A DNA stretch of 64,000 bases, from positions 1 through 64,000 of the forward strand of contig JBKPMR010000017.1 in assembly GCA_046732255.1 (NCBI GenBank). Direction: 5' to 3'. Positions 25,220-33,715 of this stretch are shown here, one piece after another. The DNA is from DATBLE01 sp046732255 (GTDB lineage: Bacteria; Actinomycetota; Thermoleophilia; Gaiellales; Gaiellaceae). The translations under genes were made by a program, and so were the position numbers. Below the pieces are notes generated by a model, which was not told the origin of the DNA, did not search any database, and was given only the letters and a program-made list of their open reading frames with translations. Each line of letters opens with the position of its first letter. Positions within the stretch are counted from its first letter, which is position 1.

Positions 25220-26299
25220 ATGAGCACCAGAGATCAGAGCGGGAGCTATCTCGCCGTCCTGAAGGTGATCGGGGTCGGCGGCGGCGGGACGAACGCGGTC
25301 AACAGGATGGTCGAGGCCGGGCTGACCGGCGTCGAGTTCATCGCAGTGAACACCGACGCGCAGGCGTTGCTGATGAGCGACGCCGACGTGAAGATCCACA
25401 TCGGCTCGCAGGTCACCCGGGGTCTCGGCGCGGGCGCCGACCCCGAGGTCGGCCGGGCCGCAGCCCACGAGTCGCGCGACGAGCTGAAGGACGCGATGAA
25501 AGGCGCGGACATGATCTTCGTCACCGCTGGCGAAGGCGGCGGGACCGGGACGGGTGCAGCGCCCACCGTGGCCGCCCTCGGCCAGGAGCTCGGGGCTCTG
25601 ACCGTCGGCGTCGTGACGAAGCCGTTTGCGTTCGAGGGTCGGGTCCGCTCGGAGCGGGCCGAGGTCGGCATCAACGACCTGCGTGAGTACGTCGACACGC
25701 TGATCGTGATCGAGAACGACCGGCTGCTCCAGGTGATCGAGAAGAACACGTCCGTGCTCGAGTCGTTCCGGCTCGCCGACGACGTGCTCCGCCAGGGCGT
25801 TCAGGGGATCACCGACCTGATCACGGTGCCGGGGCTGGTGAACCTCGACTTCGCCGACGTGCGCACGATCATGCGCGAGGCCGGCTCGGCGCTGATGGGG
25901 ATCGGCAGCGCCGCCGGCGAGAACCGGGCCGCCGAAGCGGCGCGCATTGCCGTGTCGTCGCCGCTGCTGGAGTCGTCGATCGAGGGCGCGACCGGGATCC
26001 TGCTCAACGTCACCGCCGGTCCCGACGTCGGCCTGTTCGAGGTGAACGAGGCGGCCGAGGTCGTCACCGCCGCAGCGGACGCAAACGCGAACGTGATCTT
26101 CGGCGCCGTGATCGACTCCTCGATGGGCGACGAGGTTCGCGTCACCGTGATCGCCACCGGGTTCGGCCAGCAGCGGCGCCGCGGATGGAGGGCGGAGCGC
26201 CAGCGGGTGCCGGTCTCGGAGGCTCCGGTCGCGCGCGAGCCCGATCAGGGCTTCGACGTGCCTTCGCTCGACGTGCCGTCCTTCCTGCGCGACGGCTGA
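25220..26299 (+). CDS. ftsZ: Cell division protein FtsZ
   Basis: 359 residues. Tubulin-like GTPase: IGVGGGGTNAVNRMVEAGLT, the tubulin signature GEGGGTGTGAAPTVA (about 105), ENDRLLQVI, and T7 loop region NLDFADVRTIMREAGSALMG (about 208-225). The disordered linker is short, and the C-terminal peptide FDVPSLDVPSFLRDG has the DVPSFLR type that binds SepF or other anchors; the DVPS unit is duplicated. It polymerises into the Z-ring. ATG 25220 fits the family start (MSTRDQSGSYLAVLKVIG). No ftsA or sepF follows; the gcv operon is next. Confidence 0.96.
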   Translation: MSTRDQSGSYLAVLKVIGVGGGGTNAVNRMVEAGLTGVEFIAVNTDAQALLMSDADVKIHIGSQVTRGLGAGADPEVGRAAAHESRDELKDAMKGADMIFVTAGEGGGTGTGAAPTVAALGQELGALTVGVVTKPFAFEGRVRSERAEVGINDLREYVDTLIVIENDRLLQVIEKNTSVLESFRLADDVLRQGVQGITDLITVPGLVNLDFADVRTIMREAGSALMGIGSAAGENRAAEAARIAVSSPLLESSIEGATGILLNVTAGPDVGLFEVNEAAEVVTAAADANANVIFGAVIDSSMGDEVRVTVIATGFGQQRRRGWRAERQRVPVSEAPVAREPDQGFDVPSLDVPSFLRDG

Positions 26300-26339
26300 G
26301 TGGAGGACGTACGAGGCCCGCGACGCGGACAGAATTTGT

Positions 26340-26371
26340 CGGGGCTCTGACCCCATAGCGGCAGAGCCCCG
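26340..26371 (+). terminator. Hairpin terminator after ftsZ
   Basis: Arms CGGGGCTCTG and CAGAGCCCCG (10 bp) enclose a 12-nt loop, about 40 bp after the ftsZ stop. There is no U-run after it, as is common in high-GC genomes. It separates the dcw cluster from the glycine cleavage operon. Confidence 0.65.
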
Positions 26372-26416
26372 AGGTTCGGACGAGGTGCCGCAAGGGGTGG
26401 AGTAGCATCCGCCCCG

Positions 26417-27469
26417 GTGCAGGAGACCCTTCGCCGCACGCCGCTCCATGATCGTCACGTCGCCCTCGGGGCGCGGATGGTCCCCTTCGCCGGTTGGGAG
26501 ATGCCGGTGCAGTACGAGGGCGTGCTCCAGGAGCACCGGGCGGTGCGCGAGGACGCAGGCGCCTTCGACGTCTCGCACATGGGCGAGCTCGAGGTCGAGG
26601 GGCCGCGGGCGCGAGAGCTGCTCCGGTCGCTGCTGTCGAACGACCTCGAGCGGGTCGAGCCGGGTGGGGCTCAGTACACCCTGCTCACGAACGAGCACGG
26701 CGGGATCGTCGACGACCTGATCGTCTACGAGCTCGATCCGTTCCGGTACCTGCTGATCGTGAACGCCTCGAACCGCGAGGCGGACTTCACGTGGTTGAAG
26801 GAGCGAGAGGTGCCGGGCTCCGACGTCCGCGACGTGTCGGACGAGTACGGCCTGATCGCGGTCCAAGGCCCGCGCACGCTGGCGCGGCTCGAGCTGCCGA
26901 CGGCGCCGGCGTTCACGTTCGCCGAGGGCACGGTCGCCGGCGTCACCTGCATGGTCAACCGCACCGGCTACACCGGTGAGGAAGGCGTCGAGCTGATGGT
27001 CATGGCCGAGGACGCCGGCGAGCTCTGGGACGCAGTGCTCGACCGCGGCGCCACGCCGTGCGGCCTCGGGGCGCGGGACAGCCTGCGGCTCGAGGTCTGC
27101 TTCCCGCTGCACGGCAACGACATCGGCCCTGACACGGACGCGATCTCTGCCGGGCTTGCCTGGGTGTGCGCGCTCGAGAAGGACTTCACCGGCGTCGAGG
27201 AGCTCCGGCGGATCAAAGAGGCAGGCCCCGAGCGGCGGCTGGCCGCGTTCGTAATGGAAGAGCGTGCGGTGCCCCGCCAGGGGATGCCGATCCTCGAGGG
27301 TGGGGAGGTCACGTCCGGCACGCACTCGCCGATGCTCGACTGTGGGATCGGCATGGGCTACGTCCCCGCCGCTCTTGCGCAGGCTGCAACCGAGTTGACG
27401 ATCGACGTCCGCGGACGCAACCGGCGGGCGCGTGTGGTCGAGAAACCGATCTACCGACGAGAGGAGTGA
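26417..27469 (+). CDS. gcvT: Glycine cleavage system T protein (aminomethyltransferase)
   Basis: 350 residues. Folate-binding GcvT: LRRTPLHDRHVALGARMVPF, FDVSHMGELEVEG, YTLLTNEHGGIVDDLIVY (with the catalytic-region Asp) and TGYTGEEGVELMV. It moves the methylene unit from aminomethyl-GcvH to tetrahydrofolate, releasing ammonia. First gene of gcvT-gcvH-gcvPA-gcvPB; GTG start. gcvH follows after 4 nt. Confidence 0.94.
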   Translation: MQETLRRTPLHDRHVALGARMVPFAGWEMPVQYEGVLQEHRAVREDAGAFDVSHMGELEVEGPRARELLRSLLSNDLERVEPGGAQYTLLTNEHGGIVDDLIVYELDPFRYLLIVNASNREADFTWLKEREVPGSDVRDVSDEYGLIAVQGPRTLARLELPTAPAFTFAEGTVAGVTCMVNRTGYTGEEGVELMVMAEDAGELWDAVLDRGATPCGLGARDSLRLEVCFPLHGNDIGPDTDAISAGLAWVCALEKDFTGVEELRRIKEAGPERRLAAFVMEERAVPRQGMPILEGGEVTSGTHSPMLDCGIGMGYVPAALAQAATELTIDVRGRNRRARVVEKPIYRREE

Positions 27470-27473
27470 CGAC

Positions 27474-27866
27474 GTGGCGGAGGAGAGCTACCCCGAGGAT
27501 CTCAGGTACCACCCCGAGCACGACTGGGCCCGGATCGAGGGCGACACCGCCACCCTGGGCATCACCTGGTACGGCCAGGACGCGCTCGGCGAGCTCGTCC
27601 ACTACGAGCCGCCGGACGTCGGCGCGACGCTGTCCAAGGACGGCGCCTACGGCGAGGTCGAGTCGGTCAAGGCCGTCTCCGACCTGATCGCCCCCCTCTC
27701 CGGCGAGGTGCTCGAGGTGAACGACAAGGTGGTGGACGCGCCCGAGACGGTGAACGAAGACCCCTACGGCGAAGGCTGGCTCGTCCGTATCCGGGTCGCC
27801 GACCCGTCCGAGGCCGAGGGGCTGATGGACGCCGCCGCCTATACCGGCCACCTGGCCTCGCTCTGA
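27474..27866 (+). CDS. gcvH: Glycine cleavage system H protein
   Basis: 130 residues. Lipoyl carrier with YHPEHDWARIEGDTATLGIT and the lipoylation site GEVESVKAVSD (Lys about 66), then NEDPYGEGWLVRI. It carries the aminomethyl group between the P and T proteins. The GTG start follows AGGAG (GAGAGGAGTGACGAC). The upstream extension of the frame lies inside gcvT. Confidence 0.95.
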   Translation: MAEESYPEDLRYHPEHDWARIEGDTATLGITWYGQDALGELVHYEPPDVGATLSKDGAYGEVESVKAVSDLIAPLSGEVLEVNDKVVDAPETVNEDPYGEGWLVRIRVADPSEAEGLMDAAAYTGHLASL

Positions 27867-27873
27867 CCGCCGC

Positions 27874-29214
27874 ATGAGCCATTTGTCCCTGACCGACGCC
27901 GACCGCGAGGAGATGCTCGCGGCGATCGGCGTCTCGTCCGTCGAGGATCTCTTCGCCGACGTCCCCGCCGGCGTTCGCTTCGAGGGCCGCCTCGACCTCG
28001 AGCCGCCGCTCTCCGAACCCGAGCTGGTCGCCCACCTCGAGAAGCTCGCCGCGCGGAATGTCCACGCCGGCGCGGAGCTCTCGTTCCTCGGGGCGGGGAT
28101 CTACGACCACTACGTTCCGGCAGTCGTCGACGCCGTGCTCCAGCGAGGCGAGTTCCTGACCGCCTACACGCCGTACCAGCCGGAGATGAGCCAGGGCGTG
28201 CTCCAGACGATCTTCGAGTACCAGACGGCGATCTGCGAGCTCACCGGAATGGACGTGTCGAACGCGTCCGGGTACGACGGCACCACCGTCGCCGCCGATG
28301 CCTGCTTCGTCGCCAAGCATGCGACCGGCCGTTCCAAGGTGGTCGTCGCGGAGGCGGTGAACCCACAGGTGCGCCAGGTCGTCAAGACCTACGCGCCGGG
28401 TTTCGGGCTCGAGGTCGTCGAGGTGCCGCATCGCGGCGGAACGACCGATCCCGACGCGTTCGGGGCGGCTGCACGGGACGCCGCCTGCGCGATCTTCCAG
28501 CAGCCGAACTTCTTCGGCTGCCTCGAACCGGCGCCGGACCTCGCTGCCGCCGCCGCCGACGGCGGTGCACTCGCCGTCGCGCATGTCGACCCGATCTCGC
28601 TCGGCGTGCTGGAGGCCCCGGGCAACTACGGCTGCGCAATCGCGATCGGCGAAGGCCAGGGCGCGGGCAACTACCAGTCGTTCGGCGGCCCGCACTACGG
28701 ATTCATCGCCGTCCGCGCCGAGCACACGCGGCGAATGCCGGGAAGGATCGTCGGCGAGACCACAGACGCCGCGGGCAACCGCGGCTATGTCCTCACCCTC
28801 CAGACCCGGGAACAGCACATCCGCCGCGAGAAGGCCACGTCCAACATCACGACGAACCAGACGCTCCTTGCCCTGGCCGGGCTGGTGCACCTGACCTGGC
28901 TGGGTCCGCAGGGTCTCAGAGAGGTGGGGGAGACCTGCATGGCGCTCGCCGACTACGCCAGGGAGCGGCTGGCCGGATCCGGCGCCGAGGTGCTGTTTCC
29001 AGAAAAGGCAACGTTCAAGGAGTTTGCCGTTCGGGTCGGACGGAACGCCCGCGAGGTCGTGCGGGACGCCAGGCTGAGAGGCGTGCATCCCGGCTATGCG
29101 CTGGGGCGGGACTACGAGGGCCTGGACGATGCGCTCCTCGTCGCGGTCACCGAGAGACGAACCGTGGCCGAGATCGACCGCCTTGCCGAGGTGATCGCCG
29201 AGGTGGCGGCATGA
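27874..29214 (+). CDS. gcvPA: Glycine dehydrogenase (decarboxylating) subunit 1
   Basis: 446 residues, the normal length of the split P-protein alpha subunit. It contains SFLGAGIYDHYVPAVVDAVL, TPYQPEMSQGVLQTIFEYQT and FGGPHYGFIAVRAEH. The subunit is PLP-enzyme-like but lacks the PLP lysine, which is in subunit 2. It decarboxylates glycine with GcvPB and passes the aminomethyl group to GcvH. Overlaps gcvPB by 4 nt (ATGA). Confidence 0.94.
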   Translation: MSHLSLTDADREEMLAAIGVSSVEDLFADVPAGVRFEGRLDLEPPLSEPELVAHLEKLAARNVHAGAELSFLGAGIYDHYVPAVVDAVLQRGEFLTAYTPYQPEMSQGVLQTIFEYQTAICELTGMDVSNASGYDGTTVAADACFVAKHATGRSKVVVAEAVNPQVRQVVKTYAPGFGLEVVEVPHRGGTTDPDAFGAAARDAACAIFQQPNFFGCLEPAPDLAAAAADGGALAVAHVDPISLGVLEAPGNYGCAIAIGEGQGAGNYQSFGGPHYGFIAVRAEHTRRMPGRIVGETTDAAGNRGYVLTLQTREQHIRREKATSNITTNQTLLALAGLVHLTWLGPQGLREVGETCMALADYARERLAGSGAEVLFPEKATFKEFAVRVGRNAREVVRDARLRGVHPGYALGRDYEGLDDALLVAVTERRTVAEIDRLAEVIAEVAA

Positions 29215-30701
29215 CGAAGCTCATCTACGAACGCTCCCGTCCCGGCCGCCGGGCGTCGACGCTTCCCGCCCACGACCTGCCGCCGGCCGAGGTCCCGGCG
29301 GAGCTCGCGCGCAGGCAGCCGCCGCGCCTGCCCGAGGTGGCCGAGCCCGAGCTCGTGCGCCACTTCACCGAGCTGTCGACGAGGAACTTCGGGATCGACA
29401 CCGGCTTCTACCCGCTCGGGTCGTGCACGATGAAGCACAACCCGCGCGTCAACGAACGGGTCGTCGGGATCCCCGGCTTCCGAGACCTGCATCCGCTCCA
29501 GGAGGACGACGCGGCACAGGGCGCGCTGGAGCTGATGTGGCGGCTCCAGGAGATCCTGGCCGAAGTCGCGGGCCTGCCCGCGGTGTCGCTCCAGCCCGCG
29601 GCCGGCAGCCAGGGCGAGCTCACCGGCCTGATGCTCTTCCGTGCCTACTTCGCCGATCGGGGCGAGCTCGATCAGCGGCGCGAGATCGTCATCCCCGACA
29701 CCGCACATGGCACCAACCCGGCGAGCGTGACGATGGCCGGGTTCGAGCTCGTCGGCGTGAAGACCGACGCCCGCGGCAACGTCGACGTCGAAGACCTGCG
29801 GGGCAAGGTCGGCCCGCAGACCGCCGGCCTGATGCTGACGAACCCGTCGACGCTCGGCCTCTTCGACGAGAACATCGAGGTGATCGAGGGCATCTTCCAC
29901 GGCGCCGGCGCGCTCATGTACTACGACGGCGCGAACCTCAACGCCGTCTGCGGGATCTCCCGGCCGGGCGACATGGGCTTCGACGTCGTACACATCAACC
30001 TGCACAAGACGTTCTCTCAGCCGCACGGAGGCGGCGGGCCCGGCGGCGGACCGATTGCGGTCGCCGCCGCGCTGGAGCCGTTCCTGCCGGCGCCGGCCGT
30101 CGTCCGCCGTGAGGACGGCAGCTTTGCCCGGGACTTCGATCGACCGAGGTCGATCGGAAAGGTGCGCGGCTTCACGGGGCCGTTCGGCGTCTTTGTGCGC
30201 TCGTACGCGTACATCCGCGGCTACGGCCCGCACCTGCGCAAGATGTCGGAGGCCGCGGTCCTGAACGCGAACTACCTGCTCGCCCGGTTGAAGGAGACGT
30301 ACGACCTTCCGTTCGACCGCCTGTGCATGCACGAGTTCGTGCTCTCGGCGCGAACGCTGAAGAAGGAATACGGCGTGTCCGCGCTCGACGTCGCGAAACG
30401 GCTGATGGACTACGGCTTCCATCCGCCCACGATCTACTTCCCGCTGGTCGTCCCCGAGGCCTTGATGATCGAGCCGACCGAGACGGAGCCGAAGGAGCGG
30501 CTCGACGACTTCTGCGACGCGATGCTGGCGATCGCGGAGGAGGCGGCGACCGATCCGGAGCTCGTGCACGCGGCGCCGCACACGCGGCCGGTCGGCCGGC
30601 TCGACGAGGTGAAGGCGGCGAAGCGGGCCGTCGTTCGCTACGGGTTCGAGCACCACCCGGACCTGTCGGCCGAGCCGGCGGCGGTCTCGAAGGGAGGCTA
30701 G
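29211..30701 (+). CDS. gcvPB: Glycine dehydrogenase (decarboxylating) subunit 2
   Basis: 496 residues. PLP-binding lysine in HINLHKTFSQPHGGGGPGGG (about 265), plus FYPLGSCTMKHNPR and HGTNPASVTMAGFE. It forms the catalytic half of the split P-protein. With T, H and PA present, only the dihydrolipoamide dehydrogenase (L protein) is missing from the window. It is followed after 2 nt by an unknown gene. Confidence 0.95.
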   Translation: MTKLIYERSRPGRRASTLPAHDLPPAEVPAELARRQPPRLPEVAEPELVRHFTELSTRNFGIDTGFYPLGSCTMKHNPRVNERVVGIPGFRDLHPLQEDDAAQGALELMWRLQEILAEVAGLPAVSLQPAAGSQGELTGLMLFRAYFADRGELDQRREIVIPDTAHGTNPASVTMAGFELVGVKTDARGNVDVEDLRGKVGPQTAGLMLTNPSTLGLFDENIEVIEGIFHGAGALMYYDGANLNAVCGISRPGDMGFDVVHINLHKTFSQPHGGGGPGGGPIAVAAALEPFLPAPAVVRREDGSFARDFDRPRSIGKVRGFTGPFGVFVRSYAYIRGYGPHLRKMSEAAVLNANYLLARLKETYDLPFDRLCMHEFVLSARTLKKEYGVSALDVAKRLMDYGFHPPTIYFPLVVPEALMIEPTETEPKERLDDFCDAMLAIAEEAATDPELVHAAPHTRPVGRLDEVKAAKRAVVRYGFEHHPDLSAEPAAVSKGG

Positions 30702-30703
30702 GC

Positions 30704-31234
30704 GTGGACCGCCGCGAGCGCGAGCGGATCATGGGCGAGCATCAGCCTCGCGGGCCGTCCGAGCGCGAGCGGCGGGAGGCCGAGCGGCTCGCCGAAGATC
30801 TCGCTGACAGCCCGCTGGCCGGCAGGCCGCTGCCGCGGCGGCCGCGCAACTTCTCGCCGAGCGTGGAGGGCTACGCGCGATCGATTGCCGGCCCGCCGGC
30901 CTACGTGCAGCGCCTCCGGCAGATCGATGACGAGATCGCCGCCCACGCCGAGCGCCTGGAGCTCGCCTGGCTGGAGCTGAGCCGTGCAGTCGTGGAGGTG
31001 GACGGGCGCGAGCGGCGCTGGCGCGAGCTGGCGCGCCGTTGGTCGTTCGATGCAGTCAACGACCTGATCGATCGGCACAACCGCTGGTATCCGGTCGAGG
31101 CCCGGCTGGCGATGAGTCCGCGCACAGGCGACTTCGTCCCTGTGGGGGGCAGGCCGTACCGGATCCAACCGCTCGACGCCGAGTGGGTACTGACCCGCTT
31201 TCCTCCGCGTGGGCGCGAGCGACCTGCGGCGTAG
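30704..31234 (+). CDS. Conserved-looking hypothetical protein after gcvPB
   Basis: 176 residues, rich in Arg/Glu. The N-terminus is a charged, probably disordered stretch (MGEHQPRGPSERERREAERL). The centre is helical (YVQRLRQIDDEIAAHAERLE), and the C-terminal FDAVNDLIDRHNRWYPVEAR is followed by a small beta segment (DFVPVGGRPYRIQPLDAEWV). No family recognised. GTG 30704 follows GGGAGG; ATG 30731 is an alternative. Position suggests co-transcription with gcv, without implying a role in glycine metabolism. Confidence 0.65.
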   Translation: MDRRERERIMGEHQPRGPSERERREAERLAEDLADSPLAGRPLPRRPRNFSPSVEGYARSIAGPPAYVQRLRQIDDEIAAHAERLELAWLELSRAVVEVDGRERRWRELARRWSFDAVNDLIDRHNRWYPVEARLAMSPRTGDFVPVGGRPYRIQPLDAEWVLTRFPPRGRERPAA

Positions 31235-31321
31235 CGCTTGCGGTCGCGCTGGGTCCGGCGACCTCGAGATTGAGCCGGACGGCCCATTGACCCGAGGCCG
31301 CCGCGGGCCGAAAGCTGGGGC

Positions 31322-31531
31322 ATGGAATGGAAGTGGCACCTGCGGCGAGCCGAACGGCCGGCGGAGCCTGCGGTGGAAGAAGATCCGGTCGACCTCGTCC
31401 GCCTGTTCCCGATCGTCGGCGCCGACCTGTGCTATCCGGTGGCGGCCCTGCTCGCGCGCGGACGCCTCGAGGACGCAGCTGCGCTCGTCTCCGATCGGGC
31501 CTGGGTCGCTTCCGCCCCTCTCTACGGCTAG
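31322..31531 (+). CDS. Small hypothetical protein
   Basis: 69 residues: MEWKWHLRRAERPAEP, then an acidic and hydrophobic part (EEDPVDLVRLFPIVGADLCY, LLARGRLEDAAALVSDRAWV). Composition is protein-like. Its TAG stop and the stop of convergent rlmN share the four bases CTAG, which argues for a real boundary. No family is recognised, and no strong ribosome-binding site is seen. Confidence 0.45.
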   Translation: MEWKWHLRRAERPAEPAVEEDPVDLVRLFPIVGADLCYPVAALLARGRLEDAAALVSDRAWVASAPLYG

Positions 31532-32514
31532 CTGGCGGCACGCGCCGCGAGCTGACCGCAGGCGGCGTCGATATCGCGGCCCCGGGTGAGACGCACCGTC
31601 GTGGGCACGCGGGCCCGGTCGAGCACGGCCTTGAATGCGGCGATCGTCGCGCGTGACGAGCCGTCGAAGGCGCCGGTCGGGTTGTACGGGATCAGATTCA
31701 CCTTGAACGCGCTCGGACCGAGCAGCGCCGCCAGCTGTGCCGCCTGTGCGGGACTGTCGTTGACGCCTGCGAGCATCACGTACTCGACGAAGACGCGGCG
31801 TCGGCGTTTCGCGACGTAGCGGCGGCACTCGGCGACGACGTCCTCGAGCGGGTAGCGGTCGTTCACCGGCATCAGCCTCGAGCGGAGGGCCGGATCGGCG
31901 GCGTGGAGGGAGAGGGCCAGCCGGATCGGCTCGTCGACCTCGTCGACGAACCGGCGGAGTGCAGGCAGCCAGCCGACCGTCGAGATCGTCGTCCGCCGGT
32001 GCGTAATCCCGAGGTCCGGAAGACGCCTCGCCGCCTCGAGCACCGCGTCGAGGTTCAGGAAGGGCTCGCCCATTCCCATGAACACGCAGTGGTCGATCGG
32101 CTCGAGGCGGCGGAGGTGGAGGGCCTGGTCGAGGATCTCCGAGGCGGTCAGGTTGCGGCCGAAGCGCATCCCGCCGGTGGCGCAGAACGTGCACGTCAGC
32201 GGGCAGCCGGACTGCGATGACAGGCAAACCGAGCGGCGGCCTCCCCGGTAGCGCATGAGGACCGCCTCGACCGGCCGGCCGTCGGCGGTGCGGAACAGCG
32301 TCTTCTGCGTCCCGTCGCGCGACGTTGCCTCGCGTTCCACCTCCAGGGTCGAGAACGGCACCGCGCGCGCCAGGTCGGCTCGCAACGCAGCCGGGACGTT
32401 CGTCATCTCCTCGTAGCCCGAGACGCCGCGTGCCGTCCACTCCCAGATCTGCGGCAGCCGGTAGGTGGGCTCGCCCGACGCGGCGAGATGCTCGGTGAGG
32501 AGCGCCAGATCCAC
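31528..32514 (-). CDS. rlmN: Dual-specificity 23S rRNA/tRNA adenine C2-methyltransferase RlmN
   Basis: 328 residues from GTG 32514. Radical SAM enzyme with the cluster motif GCPLTCTFCATG (CX3CX2C), FMGMGEPFLNLDAVLEA, STVGWLPALRRF and VEYVMLAGVNDSPAQAAQL. It methylates A2503 of 23S rRNA and A37 of some tRNAs. The frame extends to a GTG at 32565, but the extra residues (RRPTARPTTGYRAR) are low-complexity, so the shorter start is preferred. Confidence 0.93.
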   Translation of the reverse strand: MDLALLTEHLAASGEPTYRLPQIWEWTARGVSGYEEMTNVPAALRADLARAVPFSTLEVEREATSRDGTQKTLFRTADGRPVEAVLMRYRGGRRSVCLSSQSGCPLTCTFCATGGMRFGRNLTASEILDQALHLRRLEPIDHCVFMGMGEPFLNLDAVLEAARRLPDLGITHRRTTISTVGWLPALRRFVDEVDEPIRLALSLHAADPALRSRLMPVNDRYPLEDVVAECRRYVAKRRRRVFVEYVMLAGVNDSPAQAAQLAALLGPSAFKVNLIPYNPTGAFDGSSRATIAAFKAVLDRARVPTTVRLTRGRDIDAACGQLAARAAS

Positions 32515-32626
32515 GCGCGCACGGTAGCCCGTCGTGGGCCGCGCGGTCGGCCGGCGAACCGACACACAACCGGCACCGACGAGTCACCGTTTCCGCGCTA
32601 GCCTCGCCGGCAGGGGCAAGGGGTTC

Positions 32627-32649
32627 AGCCCCCACCCAGGGTGGGGGCT
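32627..32649. repeat. GC-rich hairpin between rlmN and threonine aldolase
   Basis: Arms AGCCCCCAC and GTGGGGGCT (9 bp) around a CCAGG loop, 32 bp before the aldolase GTG and in the leader of both divergent genes. It could be a regulatory or dispersed repeat hairpin. Confidence 0.7.
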
Positions 32650-32680
32650 TGGGGCTCGTTCGGCCGCTAGGCTGGCGGCC

Positions 32681-33715
32681 GTGATCGACCTCCGTTCCGA
32701 CACGGCGACCAAGCCGTCGGCGGCCATGCTCGCCGCGATGGCCGCGGCCGAGGTCGGCGACGAGCAGGAGCAGGAGGATCCGACCGTCAACGAGCTCCAG
32801 CGGCGCGCCGCCGAGCTGCTCGGTCACGAGCGGGCGCTGTTCCTGCCGACCGCGACGATGGCCAACCAGATCGCTCTGCGCGTGCTTACGCGGCCAGGCG
32901 GGCAGCTGATCGCCGAAGAGTGGACGCACATCCTCGTGTTCGAGGCCGGCGGCCCGGCCGTCCACTCCGGCCTGATCGCGTGTCCGCTCCGCGGGAACGC
33001 CGGGCGGATCACGCCGGAGCAGATTCGGGGCGCGGCCGCGACGGCCGACTGGCTCCAGCCCGCGCGCATCGTCGTCCTCGAGCAGACGCACCGCAGCGCC
33101 GGCGGGCAGGTGTGGCCGCTCGAGGAGCTGGCCGGCTCGATCGAGTCGGCGCACGAGCTCGGGCTGCCGGTCCACCTGGACGGTGCGCGTCTGCTGAACG
33201 CCTCGGTCGCCTCCGGCGTCCCGCCGGCGGAGTACGGATGCCTCGCCGATACCGTGCAGATCTGCTTCTCGAAGGGGCTCGGCTGTGCGATGGGCGCGAT
33301 CCTGGCCGGCTCGGAGGAGCGGATCGAGGAGGCATGGCGGCTGAAGTTCCTGTTCGGGGGCGCGCTCCGGCAGGCGGGTGTCGTCGCCGCCGGGATGCTC
33401 TATGCGCTCGAGCACAACGTCGAGCGGCTGGCCGAGGACCACGCACGCGCGAAGCGCCTGGCCGAAGGACTCGCAGCCGCGGGCCTGCCGGTGGACGTCG
33501 ACGCGACCGAGACGAACTTCGTCGGCATCCACGTCGCCTCGATCGGGATCGACGTCGCCGACGCCCAGGCGCGCATCGCCGCGCAGGGCGTACGCGTCGG
33601 CAGGCTACGCCCCGGCGTCGTCAGAGTGGCGACCCACATGGGCGTGACTGACGAGGACGTCGACCAGGCGATCGAGTTGATCCCGAAGGCCCTCGGAGTC
33701 CTTGCAGCAGCCTGA
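32681..33715 (+). CDS. Low-specificity L-threonine aldolase family PLP enzyme
   Basis: 344 residues. Fold-type I PLP enzyme beginning IDLRSDTATKPSAAMLAAMA, with LEQTHRSAGGQVWPLEELA, PVHLDGARLLNASVASG and the PLP lysine in VQICFSKGLGCAMGAILAG (about 200). It cleaves L-threonine or allo-threonine to glycine and acetaldehyde, a possible glycine source for the nearby gcv system (inference). GTG 32681 precedes the conserved start. Its end overlaps the next gene by 14 nt. Confidence 0.9.
   Translation: MIDLRSDTATKPSAAMLAAMAAAEVGDEQEQEDPTVNELQRRAAELLGHERALFLPTATMANQIALRVLTRPGGQLIAEEWTHILVFEAGGPAVHSGLIACPLRGNAGRITPEQIRGAAATADWLQPARIVVLEQTHRSAGGQVWPLEELAGSIESAHELGLPVHLDGARLLNASVASGVPPAEYGCLADTVQICFSKGLGCAMGAILAGSEERIEEAWRLKFLFGGALRQAGVVAAGMLYALEHNVERLAEDHARAKRLAEGLAAAGLPVDVDATETNFVGIHVASIGIDVADAQARIAAQGVRVGRLRPGVVRVATHMGVTDEDVDQAIELIPKALGVLAAA

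Noticed and set aside
26300..26416. Glycine riboswitch before gcvT
   Set aside because: The region is short, contains only the terminator-like hairpin, and no paired aptamer cores typical of glycine riboswitches were seen.
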